Source: Hymenobacter actinosclerus (GTDB lineage Bacteria > Bacteroidota > Bacteroidia > Cytophagales > Hymenobacteraceae). From it: a DNA stretch of 64,000 nt. How positions within the stretch are numbered: the first letter of the stretch is position 1; each line of letters begins with the position of its first letter. The notes under the pieces are model-generated. The model made no database searches. It saw only the letters and a program-made list of their open reading frames with translations, and was not told the DNA's origin. This document shows, one piece after another, positions 43,452 through 51,117 of the stretch. Location of the stretch: positions 1 through 64,000 of the forward strand of contig NZ_FOHS01000001.1 in assembly GCF_900111515.1 (NCBI RefSeq), in the 5' to 3' direction. Both the position numbers and the translations under genes were made by a program.

Positions 43452-44624
43452 ATGGCCTTACTCGAAGTTAATAGCCCGGCGCTTATTCGCCAGTTCCTCG
43501 ACCTGCCGGCCCGGCTCTACCAGAACCAGCCCAACTGGATTTCGCCCCTCGACCCGGAAATCGAGGCCGTGTTCGACCCGGCCAAAAACACGCTGCTGGC
43601 CCGCGGGGAGGCCATCCGCTGGGTGCTCACCAACGCTGCCGGTACGGTGGTGGGCCGGGTGGCGGCCTTCATCAACCGCGACGCCGAGCAGCCCGACCCC
43701 ACGCTGCCGGTGGGCGGTATGGGCTTTTTTGAGTGCGAAGACGACCAGGCGGCGGCCAACGAACTGTTTGAGGCTGCCCGGCGCTGGCTGGCGGCCCGCG
43801 GCATGCAGGCCATGGACGGTCCCATCAATTTCGGCGAGCGGGACCGGTTCTGGGGGCTGCTGACGGAAGGCTTTACCGAGCCCAACTACGGCATGTTTTT
43901 CCACCAGCCTTACTACCAGCAACTGTTCGAGCGGTACGGCTTCGAGCTGTTTTTCCGTCAGTACACCTGCTACCGCGAGGTTGATACGCCGCTGCACCCG
44001 GCCTTCTCGCGGGCCTTCGATACGTATGCGCAGCAGTACCCGGCTTTCCAGTTCCGGCACGCCGATAAGCGCGACGCCGAAAAGCTGGCCCACGATTTCC
44101 ACCACGTATACAACCTGGCCTGGGCCAACCACAGCGGCATAAACCCCATGAGCCTGGACAAAGCCCGCGAGCTGGTGAAGCAGATGCAGCCCGTGCTCGA
44201 CGAACGCCTGCTTTGGTTTGCTTACCATAACGACGAGCCCATTGCCTTTTTCGTGAGCCTGCCCGAGCTGAACCAGATGTTCAAGCATGTGAGCCGCCGG
44301 TTTGGGCTCTTGGCCAAGCTGCACTTTCTCTGGGAGAAGCGCAAATACCAGCAGCGCCGCGACAAAAAGCTGTTCGGCGTTATCTTCGGCGTGGTACCCG
44401 AGTGGCAGGGCAAGGGCATCGAAAGCGCCCTGATGGTGCACGCCCGCGCCGAGTTTATGCGCGCCGGCTACCGCGAAATCGAGATGAACTGGATTGGCGA
44501 CTTCAACCCCCGCATGCTGGCTGTTACCCGCTCCATCGGGGCGCGCATCTACAAAACCCACGTCACCTACCGCTACCTGTTCGACCGCGAGCGGCCCTTT
44601 GAGCGCAGCCCGATTATCAGGTAG
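43452..44624 (+). CDS. GNAT-like acetyltransferase-fold protein, 390 aa
   Basis: An uncharacterised cytosolic protein of 390 residues with a GNAT-like C-terminal half. The acetyl-CoA pyrophosphate-loop-like segment is VVPEWQGKGIESALMVHAR at about 316-334, followed by REIEMNWIGDFNPRMLAVTR. The N-terminal half has LYQNQPNWISPLDPEIEAVF and a second GNAT-like area around VGRVAAFINRDAEQ and GFFECEDDQ, suggesting a tandem GNAT layout. Conserved Bacteroidota homologues are usually annotated only as hypothetical or N-acetyltransferase. The substrate is unknown. It is followed by a palindromic element and faces coaE. Confidence 0.78.
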   Translation: MALLEVNSPALIRQFLDLPARLYQNQPNWISPLDPEIEAVFDPAKNTLLARGEAIRWVLTNAAGTVVGRVAAFINRDAEQPDPTLPVGGMGFFECEDDQAAANELFEAARRWLAARGMQAMDGPINFGERDRFWGLLTEGFTEPNYGMFFHQPYYQQLFERYGFELFFRQYTCYREVDTPLHPAFSRAFDTYAQQYPAFQFRHADKRDAEKLAHDFHHVYNLAWANHSGINPMSLDKARELVKQMQPVLDERLLWFAYHNDEPIAFFVSLPELNQMFKHVSRRFGLLAKLHFLWEKRKYQQRRDKKLFGVIFGVVPEWQGKGIESALMVHARAEFMRAGYREIEMNWIGDFNPRMLAVTRSIGARIYKTHVTYRYLFDRERPFERSPIIR

Positions 44625-44647
44625 TTTCCTGTATAAACCTCTCTGGC

Positions 44648-44741
44648 ATTCAGAGCGCAGCGAAGAATCCCGCGGGCCATAGTAATCATACTATCGGGGT
44701 TGCTTCGGCCCGCGAGATTCTTCGCTGCGCTCTGAATGACG
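44648..44741. repeat. Palindromic element (CATTCAGAGCGCAGCGAAGA)
   Basis: CATTCAGAGCGCAGCGAAGA and its continuation ATCCCGCGGGCC pair with GGCCCGCGAGATTCTTCGCT and GCGCTCTGAATG around a loop with AGTAATCATACT. It is the same family as the inner palindrome at 37553-37657 and lies between convergent genes. Confidence 0.9.
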
Positions 44742-44746
44742 ATTCT

Positions 44747-45349
44747 CTACTTCGCCAGCGCCTTCAACTCCGCATCCAGCTGCACTACCTGCGGGATGAG
44801 CAGGTGCTCGTCGTCGTTGCGCACCACGTAATCGGCGCGGGCCAGCTTTTCTTCCTCTCTGAGCTGCTTGCCGATGATGGTCAGGATGTCCTGCGTGCTG
44901 CGGTGCGGGTCGCGGAGCAGCACCCGCTGCTGGCGTAGGGCCTGCGGGGCAAATACGGTGATGATGCGGTCGAGCTGCTGGTAAGCGCCCGATTCGTAGA
45001 GCAGCGCCGCCTCCTTGAGCACGTAGGCGTGGCCCTCCGCCTGGCGGGCGGCGGCCCAGTCGGCGAAGTCGCGGCCCACGTGGGGGTGCACCAGGGCGTT
45101 GAGGCGGGCCAGCCGGGCGGGGTCAGGAAAGGCGACGCGGGCCAGGTAGGCGCGGTCGAGGCGGCCGGCGGCGTCGAAGGTTTCGGGGCCGAACGCTTCA
45201 GTCAGCTCCTGGCGCAGCTGCGGGTCGTGGGCCATTACCCACTTGGCGCGGCTGTCGGAGTCGTAGAGCGGTGTGCCCAGCACGCCAAACAGTCGGCTCA
45301 CAATACTCTTGCCCGAGCCGATACCCCCCGTAATTCCGATTTTGAGCAT
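44747..45349 (-). CDS. coaE: Dephospho-CoA kinase
   Basis: Last enzyme of coenzyme A synthesis, phosphorylating dephospho-CoA with ATP. The 200-residue protein starts with the P-loop GITGGIGSGKS (residues 5-15). It has the conserved PLYDSDSRAKWVM segment, the LID-like region LVHPHVGRDFADWA, and PLLYESG-like EAALLYESGAY. Normal length. In Bacteroidota coaE commonly follows yajC and the YbbR gene, as it does here apart from one intervening hypothetical gene. Confidence 0.95.
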   Translation of the reverse strand: MLKIGITGGIGSGKSIVSRLFGVLGTPLYDSDSRAKWVMAHDPQLRQELTEAFGPETFDAAGRLDRAYLARVAFPDPARLARLNALVHPHVGRDFADWAAARQAEGHAYVLKEAALLYESGAYQQLDRIITVFAPQALRQQRVLLRDPHRSTQDILTIIGKQLREEEKLARADYVVRNDDEHLLIPQVVQLDAELKALAK

Positions 45350-45385
45350 CTGCCTGATGGTTAGTGAGCGAGGTTGGATAGTAGG

Positions 45386-46630
45386 CTAAGGCTGAGCGGC
45401 CGGCGGAATCTGTCCGGCCAGCTGCCGGAAAAAGGGCATCCCATGCCGCTGGGCAAAAGTATCGATATAGCCGCGGAGCTCCTGCTGCTCGGCCGCGGTG
45501 GCCGCAAAATGCAGCTCCACGAGCCAGAGGTGGACCTGGTAATAATCGAGCAGCCAGCTGTGGGTGTCGAGCATAAACAGGGCCCGCAGCCGCGTGGGGC
45601 GGTGTACGGCGCGGCCGGTGCGGTGGGCGGCTACTGCCTCGAAGGCGTAGAGCAGTTCGCTGTACACGTTGTTTTCGAGCGCGGCCACGGCGGGTACTTC
45701 GGCCCGGGTGGCGGCCACCCAGTCGCCTAACGCCTCGTACTGTCCGGTCAGGAACAGGGCCTCGGCCACCAGGAAATGAAAGCCCGCCGGAAACAGGTTG
45801 TAGAAGGCGGGCAAATCGGCCACCGGAGCTACCGGGCGGGCGGCGTGGGCAGTGGCCTGCTGCCGCAGCCGGCTTAGGAGCGCAGGGGGCAGCGGCTGCC
45901 GGGGCGCCGCATGCTGAGCGGCCACCAGCTCGGCGAAGGCCCGGCGGCCGTGCGGAAAGGCGTGGCAGTCGGCGGGCAGCGGCAGGGCCAGCAGGTGCGC
46001 CAGCCGCGGTTGCCAGGCCGGTTCATCCTGGGCCAGAAACTCGCCCAGAAACAGCGTGCAGTGCCCGAAAAGCTGGGCCTCGGGCGTGGTTTTGTGCTGC
46101 AGATACGCGCCCAGCACCTGGCCGTAGGCCCCGTTCAGGTAAGCCAGATCCACGAACGACTCGACGTAGTATTCCTGCCCGGCCGGGTGCGCGGCCAGCC
46201 GCAGGGCCAGCGCCGGGGCCGGGGCCGTGGGGGTGGCCGGCCGCGTGATGCGGCCCAGAAAATAGCCCAGCAGCAGGCGCTCGGGGTAAGCCAGCTGCTG
46301 CATGGCCAGCAGCTCCGGAATATCGGTGGGGTGGTTGGCCCCGGCCTTGGCCTGCTGGCTCAGGGCCTGCCCGAAAGCCGCGAAATCGGGGTGGCCGGCA
46401 TAGCGGGCCAGCGTGTCGAGCGTGTGCAGGTGGTAGCCGCCTTCGTTCTCAACCAGACCGAAAAAGCGGCGCAACGTGCTGGGGCTAAGCCGCCGGCCAC
46501 CCATGGCCGGCGCCTGGCGCAGTTCGGCTTCGAGGGCGTCGCAGTGGCTGGGGTAGCGTAGCGGCTGCCCGAAGCGGGCCGCAACGGCCGCCTGCAGGGC
46601 AGCATGAACGGGTGGGAGTAAGCGGGGCAC
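45386..46630 (-). CDS. Hypothetical protein, 414 aa, with HTH-like N-terminus
   Basis: A protein family I cannot name. Residues ~35-85 contain a segment like a DNA-binding or regulatory helix bundle: RLSPSTLRRFFGLVENEG, then LDTLARYAGHPDFAAFG. This pattern recurs in Bacteroidota proteins of unknown function. The rest is helix-rich, Ala/Leu-rich, with tetratricopeptide-like periodicity (AEALFLTGQYEALGDWVAAT, ENNVYSELLYAFEAVAAHR), so it may form a TPR-like solenoid. There is no signal peptide. Its position between ybbR-like and coaE interrupts a usually compact gene group. Confidence 0.72.
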   Translation of the reverse strand: MPRLLPPVHAALQAAVAARFGQPLRYPSHCDALEAELRQAPAMGGRRLSPSTLRRFFGLVENEGGYHLHTLDTLARYAGHPDFAAFGQALSQQAKAGANHPTDIPELLAMQQLAYPERLLLGYFLGRITRPATPTAPAPALALRLAAHPAGQEYYVESFVDLAYLNGAYGQVLGAYLQHKTTPEAQLFGHCTLFLGEFLAQDEPAWQPRLAHLLALPLPADCHAFPHGRRAFAELVAAQHAAPRQPLPPALLSRLRQQATAHAARPVAPVADLPAFYNLFPAGFHFLVAEALFLTGQYEALGDWVAATRAEVPAVAALENNVYSELLYAFEAVAAHRTGRAVHRPTRLRALFMLDTHSWLLDYYQVHLWLVELHFAATAAEQQELRGYIDTFAQRHGMPFFRQLAGQIPPAAQP

Positions 46631-46839
46631 GGAGGAGCAAAGCGGATTCGGATTCTAAAGAAAAGAAATTTTTGGCCTTTGCGGATGCGCTGGCGGAACC
46701 GGATTTTTGTATTCGACAGACACGCGGAGGCCGCTACCAGACTGGCGCCCGGCGGTTCTGTTCTTGCGTTTTTAAAAGAACCCATACCACCGCGTAAGGC
46801 CACGTGAAGCCCACTTGCACCAACCGAAATCAGTGCCCT

Positions 46840-47010
46840 ATGAAATGCCCCCACTGCGACCGAGAAAATACTTATTCCGGGAACACCTGTTCGCACTGCG
46901 GCACCCGCAACCACGACAACAGCAATACCCCGGAAGGATTCCAGAGTCAGCTCCATACCGTTAAGCCCGGGAAGGACTGCGTTAAGCCGAAGCGGGCGTT
47001 TTTCAGCTAG
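46840..47010 (+). CDS. Possible small zinc-ribbon protein, 56 aa
   Basis: A short ORF with a clear double CxxC pattern, MKCPHCDREN...TCSHCGTRNH, characteristic of a small zinc ribbon, followed by a polar tail with Lys/Arg at the end (KPKRAFFS). An ATG at 46804 would add 12 residues; the one at 46840 starts directly at the Cys motif. It lies in the 554-base gap between two minus-strand genes, and a terminator-like hairpin follows at 47094. It is short and isolated, so real expression is uncertain. Confidence 0.5.
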   Translation: MKCPHCDRENTYSGNTCSHCGTRNHDNSNTPEGFQSQLHTVKPGKDCVKPKRAFFS

Positions 47011-47093
47011 CCCGGTAACGCTTCGGAGTGCCGGTGTAGGGGGCAGGCTGAGCGTTTTAGTAGCTTTATACCAGTGAATAAGTTAAGCTAGTG

Positions 47094-47145
47094 AAGCCCC
47101 GCAGGGGAGCCGGGTTGGCAACAACCCAGGCTCTGCTGCGGGGCT
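47094..47145. terminator. Terminator-like hairpin
   Basis: AAGCCCCGCAG pairs with CTGCGGGGCTT, with an inner hairpin GGGTTG/CAACCC. It sits after the small zinc-ribbon ORF and before the converging YbbR-like gene. Confidence 0.7.
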
Positions 47146-47184
47146 TTGGCGTTCAACGGGGCTTCCCGGTAAGCCGCTAGCGCG

Positions 47185-48147
47185 CTACTCGCTCTGCACC
47201 CGCACGCCGCGGGTAAGCACCAGGTAGCCGCGTACCTGGGGCGGCTTGCGCGACAGGAAGGGGCGCAGCACCGAATCGGTGGGGCTCACGAACTGGCCGT
47301 AGTGCAGCTGCACCCGCAGCTGGTCGGGGCGGAAGGCGGCCGTGTCTTCGGGGAAAAACTGCAGCCGCACCCGCACCGTGGCCGGCGAGAGGCGGAAGCG
47401 GCGGCCGGCGGGCGCATCGAGCAGCTCGGGCACTACATCGACGGGCAGCGTGACGACGGGGCGGCGCACGAGGCGCACGCGCACATCGGTTACATCAGAC
47501 TGCACTTGGTCGGGGCCGCCGATGGGCACGCGCACGTCGCCGTCGGTGGAGCCGGCCGGGGCCTGGGGCAGGTGCACGGGGTAGGGGTCGGGCAGAGAGT
47601 TGACTTTGCTGGCGGGCCCGGTGAAGGTTACTGCGTTGGGCTCGAAGCGGGCCTCGTAGGGCAGCGCGGCGCCGTCGGTGGCGGGGCTCAGGGCCAGGGG
47701 CAGACGGCGGCTCACCAGCTGGTCAAGATCCACCCACAGCGTGTCCGAAACCAGGTAGTTGAGCTGGAGCCCATCCATGGCCTGCTGCAGGGCGGGGCGC
47801 AGGGCGCTGGCCGTGAGGTAGCGGGTGGCGGGGCCGCGCAATACCACTTCGGCGGGGCGCACTTCGAGCGGCAACTGGCCCCGCAGCAGCTTCCAGCCCC
47901 GGCCGGTTACGTTTACCGCTACTTCCTGGGGCAGCGGCTGCACCGGCACAAAGCGGGCGTCGTCGTAGCGGCACAGCAGCGGATAGGTGATGCGGGTGGT
48001 GTAGGTTTTGTTGAGCGCGTTGAGCAGCCAGAACGTACTGGCCACCAGAAAACACGCCAGCACGGCCCGCCAATAGCTGCGCTCCTGCCCGAAAAACGGA
48101 CTCACGAACCAGCGGAGCAGACGGGTACTGGGGCGGACAGACGACAC
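47185..48147 (-). CDS. YbbR-like domain membrane protein
   Basis: A 320-residue protein with an N-terminal membrane helix (YWRAVLACFLVASTFWLLNA, about 25-45) and periplasmic YbbR-type beta domains. Segments such as EVAVNVTGRGWKLLRG, LPLALSPATDG and VPIGGPDQVQSDVTDVRVR fit the repeat pattern. In Firmicutes the YbbR protein CdaR regulates the diadenylate cyclase CdaA. In Bacteroidota YbbR-like genes sit beside yajC and coaE and their role is not established. No cdaA is present in the window. The start at 48147 gives a 25-residue cytoplasmic N-terminus. Confidence 0.82.
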   Translation of the reverse strand: MSSVRPSTRLLRWFVSPFFGQERSYWRAVLACFLVASTFWLLNALNKTYTTRITYPLLCRYDDARFVPVQPLPQEVAVNVTGRGWKLLRGQLPLEVRPAEVVLRGPATRYLTASALRPALQQAMDGLQLNYLVSDTLWVDLDQLVSRRLPLALSPATDGAALPYEARFEPNAVTFTGPASKVNSLPDPYPVHLPQAPAGSTDGDVRVPIGGPDQVQSDVTDVRVRLVRRPVVTLPVDVVPELLDAPAGRRFRLSPATVRVRLQFFPEDTAAFRPDQLRVQLHYGQFVSPTDSVLRPFLSRKPPQVRGYLVLTRGVRVQSE

Positions 48148-48300
48148 AGGGCGGCAGCTGAAAAAGAGGAAGGGAAGACGGCAGGGCCGGCGTAAAAACC
48201 AGAATTCCGGCCTCCGGTTGTGCCCGAAGCCGGAATTCCGGAATTCACAAGATACTACAAGCGCCGCATTGGCGCGCCGCCGCGGGCGGAAGCTGCCGCA

Positions 48301-48621
48301 TTATTCGGCCGCCACTGCCGTCTTGCTGACTACCTCGCGGGCAATGGCGGCGCGGTCGAAGCGCAGGCGCACGGCCTTGTCTACTTCCACCGTCACCGAC
48401 TCCTCGCTTAGCTCCACAATTTTGCCGTGCAGCCCCCCGATGGTTACCACGTGGGAACCCTTGGCCAGGCTGGCGCGGAAGTTTTTGGCGGCGGCGGTGC
48501 GCTTCTGCTGGGGCCGAATCATGAAAAAGTAAACCACCCCGGCCATGGCAACCAGGGGCAGGTATTGGATAAGGCCGCCCGCACCGGCGGCGGGGGCTTG
48601 CAGCAAAAGAGAAGCGAACAT
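48301..48621 (-). CDS. yajC: Preprotein translocase subunit YajC
   Basis: A 106-residue accessory subunit of the Sec translocon (SecDF-YajC). It has the typical short periplasmic N-terminus, one membrane helix (LIQYLPLVAMAGVVYFFMIR), then RPQQKR and a cytoplasmic beta domain with SHVVTIGGLHGKIVELSEES. It lies in the conserved order DUF1573 - yajC - YbbR-like - coaE on the minus strand. Confidence 0.95.
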   Translation of the reverse strand: MFASLLLQAPAAGAGGLIQYLPLVAMAGVVYFFMIRPQQKRTAAAKNFRASLAKGSHVVTIGGLHGKIVELSEESVTVEVDKAVRLRFDRAAIAREVVSKTAVAAE

Positions 48622-48677
48622 GGACGAAGGTTTCAGCGGTGAAGGGGCGGGTTTGGCAGGGCCCAGGGCCCGGCAGG

Positions 48678-49208
48678 CTACTGGCGGTAAGGGCCTTGCT
48701 GGCCGTCGGGCAGGATGTTGGTCTTAATCGTCACTTTCGTGATGCTGGGCTGAGTGTTAGCCTGGATGGCCACTTCCTTCATCTGCATGCCCGATTTGCC
48801 GTGCGCGTCGAACTGCACATCGATGGAGCCTTTGCCACCGGGAGCAATGGGCTCTTTGGTCCAGTTAGGCGTGGTACAACCGCACGACGCGGTGGCATTT
48901 TCGATGATGAGCGGCGACTTACCGGTGTTGGTGAACTCGAACGTCGTCTTCACCACCGAGTTAGGCTGAATGTCGCCAAAGTCGTGGTCGGCTTTCGCGA
49001 AGCTCATGACCGGGGCGTTGGGGTTAGGGGCCTCGGTTTCGCCCGTTACGTTGGGGTTATCGATGAGTGGGGCGGCCGTGGCCATGGCGTTGGCATCAGC
49101 CGCGGCGGCATTCATGCCCTCGGTACCTACGTCGCCCTTGTTGTTGTTGCAGGCGCCCAGCAGCAGCGCACCGGAAAGCAGCAAAGAGGAAAATACGGGG
49201 AATTTCAT
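48678..49208 (-). CDS. DUF1573 lipoprotein
   Basis: A 176-residue predicted lipoprotein (signal with LLGAC, Cys20) with a DUF1573 domain: FGDIQPNSVVKTTFEFTNTG, then ENATASCGCTTPNW and KEPIAPGGKGSIDVQFD. This is an Ig-like fold with a conserved Cys-Gly-Cys pair. Function is unknown across the family, though it is widespread in Bacteroidota and often placed between nusB and yajC. The ATG at 49208 begins the signal peptide. A TATCTTTG box lies 49 bases upstream. Confidence 0.92.
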   Translation of the reverse strand: MKFPVFSSLLLSGALLLGACNNNKGDVGTEGMNAAAADANAMATAAPLIDNPNVTGETEAPNPNAPVMSFAKADHDFGDIQPNSVVKTTFEFTNTGKSPLIIENATASCGCTTPNWTKEPIAPGGKGSIDVQFDAHGKSGMQMKEVAIQANTQPSITKVTIKTNILPDGQQGPYRQ

Positions 49209-49256
49209 AGTCAGTTGAAAATCAAAATGGGAAACCAGACAATGGCGCTTGAAAGA

Positions 49257-49264
49257 CAAAGATA
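49257..49264 (-). promoter_or_regulatory. -7 box (TATCTTTG) before the DUF1573 gene
   Basis: Minus-strand TATCTTTG fits TAnnTTTG. It could drive DUF1573-yajC-YbbR as one unit, since gaps between these genes are only 56 and 153 bases. Confidence 0.5.
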
Positions 49265-49329
49265 AGCGCCTTTGAGTTGCAGGTTATGGGGAGCGTGGCA
49301 CGGACTGAGGGCCGTGCCACATTTCGGCA

Positions 49330-50340
49330 CTACTTTCCCAGGTTAGCAATAATGGCCTGGGTGAACTCGCTGGTCGAGGCCGAGCCGCCCAGGTCGCCGG
49401 TGCACTTGCTCTTGTCCTGGAGCGTCAGGTTGAGGGCCTGCTCAATCTGGTCGGCCTTGTCGTGCTGGCCGAGGTGGTGCAGCATCATCAGGGCCGAGCG
49501 GAGCAGGGCCGTGGGGTTGGCTTTGTTCTGGCCAGCAATGTCGGGGGCCGAGCCGTGCACGGCTTCAAAAATGGCCATATCGTCGCCGATGTTGGCGCCG
49601 GCTACCACGCCCAGGCCGCCCACCAGGCCGGCGCACAGGTCGGACAGAATGTCGCCGAACAGGTTGGAGGTCACAATCACGTCGAACTGCTCGGGCCGCA
49701 TCACCAGCTGCATGCACATGTTGTCGATGATTTTATCCTCGTACTGCACCTGCGGAAACTCGCGGCTGGCGTCCTGGCAGGCTTCGAGCATGATGGTACC
49801 GGCCATTTTGAGGATGTTGGCCTTGTGGGCCAGCGTTACCTTTTTGCGGCCGTGCTTGGCAGCGTAGGCAAAGGCGGCCCGGCAGATTTTGCGGGCGCCC
49901 TCGCGGGTAATGCGGTTGAACGAGTCGGCAATGCCCAGCTTCTCGTCGTACACTTCCAGGCCCGAGTACAGGCCCTCGGTGTTTTCGCGGAACAGCACCA
50001 GGTCGATGCCCGAGTCGGCGTAGCGCGAGGCAATGCCGGCGGTGGTTTTGGCCGGCCGCACGTTCTGGTAGAGGTCGTACTTCTGGCGCAGGCTCACGTT
50101 GATGCTGCGGAAACCCTTGCCCACGGGCGTGGTAATGGGGCCCTTGAGGGCCACCCGGTTTTTCTCCAGCGAATCGAGCAGGGCCTGCGGAATCAGCTCG
50201 CCCGAGGCATCAAACGTAGTCTGGCCCGCGTTCTGCTCCTCCCACTGCACCGGCACCTCGGCGGCGGCGAAAATGGCGGTTACTGCTTTCGTGATTTCGG
50301 GACCAATACCGTCGCCGGGAATGAGGGTGATGAGCTGCAT
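49330..50340 (-). CDS. Isocitrate/isopropylmalate dehydrogenase family protein (probable NAD-dependent isocitrate dehydrogenase)
   Basis: A 336-residue beta-decarboxylating dehydrogenase. The start is LITLIPGDGIGPEITKAV. The substrate region has NVSLRQKYDLYQNVRP and LVLFRENTEGLYSGLE, the latter typical of NAD-dependent isocitrate dehydrogenases (and homoisocitrate/3-isopropylmalate relatives). HKANILKMAGTIMLE and VTSNLFGDILSDLCAGLVGG are followed by the NAD-site FEAVHGSAPDIAGQNKANP. The NTEGLYSG loop favours isocitrate over isopropylmalate. The ATG at 50340 (MQLITL) is well supported. A TACCTTTG promoter box lies 70 bases upstream. Confidence 0.9.
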   Translation of the reverse strand: MQLITLIPGDGIGPEITKAVTAIFAAAEVPVQWEEQNAGQTTFDASGELIPQALLDSLEKNRVALKGPITTPVGKGFRSINVSLRQKYDLYQNVRPAKTTAGIASRYADSGIDLVLFRENTEGLYSGLEVYDEKLGIADSFNRITREGARKICRAAFAYAAKHGRKKVTLAHKANILKMAGTIMLEACQDASREFPQVQYEDKIIDNMCMQLVMRPEQFDVIVTSNLFGDILSDLCAGLVGGLGVVAGANIGDDMAIFEAVHGSAPDIAGQNKANPTALLRSALMMLHHLGQHDKADQIEQALNLTLQDKSKCTGDLGGSASTSEFTQAIIANLGK

Positions 50341-50409
50341 TACGTTGAAAAGTTGATGGTTTGATAAGCTGCCGGGCCTGCGCGGGGGCGGGTTCCGGGA
50401 ACGTTTCCG

Positions 50410-50417
50410 CAAAGGTA
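50410..50417 (-). promoter_or_regulatory. -7 box (TACCTTTG) of the isocitrate dehydrogenase gene
   Basis: Minus-strand TACCTTTG matches TAnnTTTG. The distance supports the ATG at 50340 over the one at 50412, which would begin inside the box. Confidence 0.55.
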
Positions 50418-50442
50418 CCGATACCGCAGCGGAGCGGGCAAC

Positions 50443-50490
50443 GAAAAGTGCCGGAGCCCCGACAGTTACGTCAGTTCCCCGGCACTTTTC
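50443..50490 (-). terminator. Terminator between the YtxH-like and isocitrate dehydrogenase genes
   Basis: GAAAAGTGCCGG pairs with CCGGCACTTTTC around a ~22-base loop. A second GC-rich hairpin (GCGGGCGCCCGG / CCGGGGCCCGC) lies at about 50514-50545, just after the YtxH-like stop codon. Confidence 0.75.
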
Positions 50491-50551
50491 TCAGTAAAAG
50501 CAATAAAAAAGGCCGCGGGCGCCCGGCGTAGCGTACCGGGGCCCGCGCTCG

Positions 50552-50863
50552 TTACAGGGTTTTGCGGGAATTAATCTGGTCGATGAGCTGGTCGACGTCG
50601 CCCAGCAATTGCTCGGCCTTGCTCTTGGCATCCTGAATTACGCGCTGGCCCTCGCTCTTGGCCGAGCTGGGCCCCTGGTCGGAGCGGCTCGTCACGAGGT
50701 TTTCGGTGAGGTCGGCCAGGGTTTCGCGGTACTTTTCGAGCTGGTAGCTGAGCCAGCTACGCGTTTCGCGGCCCTTTTCGGGGGCGTACAACAGGCCAAC
50801 TACGGCCCCGGTGAGGGCGCCGCCGGCAAAGCAGAGAATACCAGTAGTGGTTTTGCTACCCAT
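50552..50863 (-). CDS. YtxH-domain protein
   Basis: A 103-residue small membrane-associated protein of the YtxH/general-stress group. The N-terminal glycine-rich hydrophobic helix ILCFAGGALTGAVVGLLYAP is followed by EKGRETRSWL and an amphipathic, charged coiled-coil-like helix. The family is widespread and its role in envelope stress is not defined. The ATG at 50863 (MGSKTTTG) is the normal family start. It lies downstream of nusB on the same strand, with a repeat element in between. Confidence 0.88.
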   Translation of the reverse strand: MGSKTTTGILCFAGGALTGAVVGLLYAPEKGRETRSWLSYQLEKYRETLADLTENLVTSRSDQGPSSAKSEGQRVIQDAKSKAEQLLGDVDQLIDQINSRKTL

Positions 50864-50943
50864 GGGAGAGGTGAGTACGGGAAGGTGAGAGGTAAAGCGT
50901 ATCAGACACAAGTACGGGAAAACAGCCCGTTAAGATACCCGAA

Positions 50944-51117
50944 GGTGAAACGGTGAGCTGGTGAGCCGGTGAGGTGGTGAGATGGTGAGGTAGTGAGATG
51001 GTGAGCTGGTGAGGTGGTGAGGTGACGTTCGAAAGGCCTACTGGCGCCACTTGCGCAATTAGGCCCCTGGAACATCAACTCACCACCTCACCATCTCACC
51101 ACCTCACCATCTCACCG
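50944..51117. repeat. Inverted repeat built of GTGAGNTG octamers, copy 2
   Basis: About nine units of the octamer GTGAGNTG in the left arm (GGTGAGCTGGTGAGCCGGTG...) face CACCACCTCACCATCTCACC units in the right arm. The loop has GGCGCCACTTGCGC, related to that of copy 1 at 9314. The right arm ends directly at the nusB stop codon. Confidence 0.9.
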
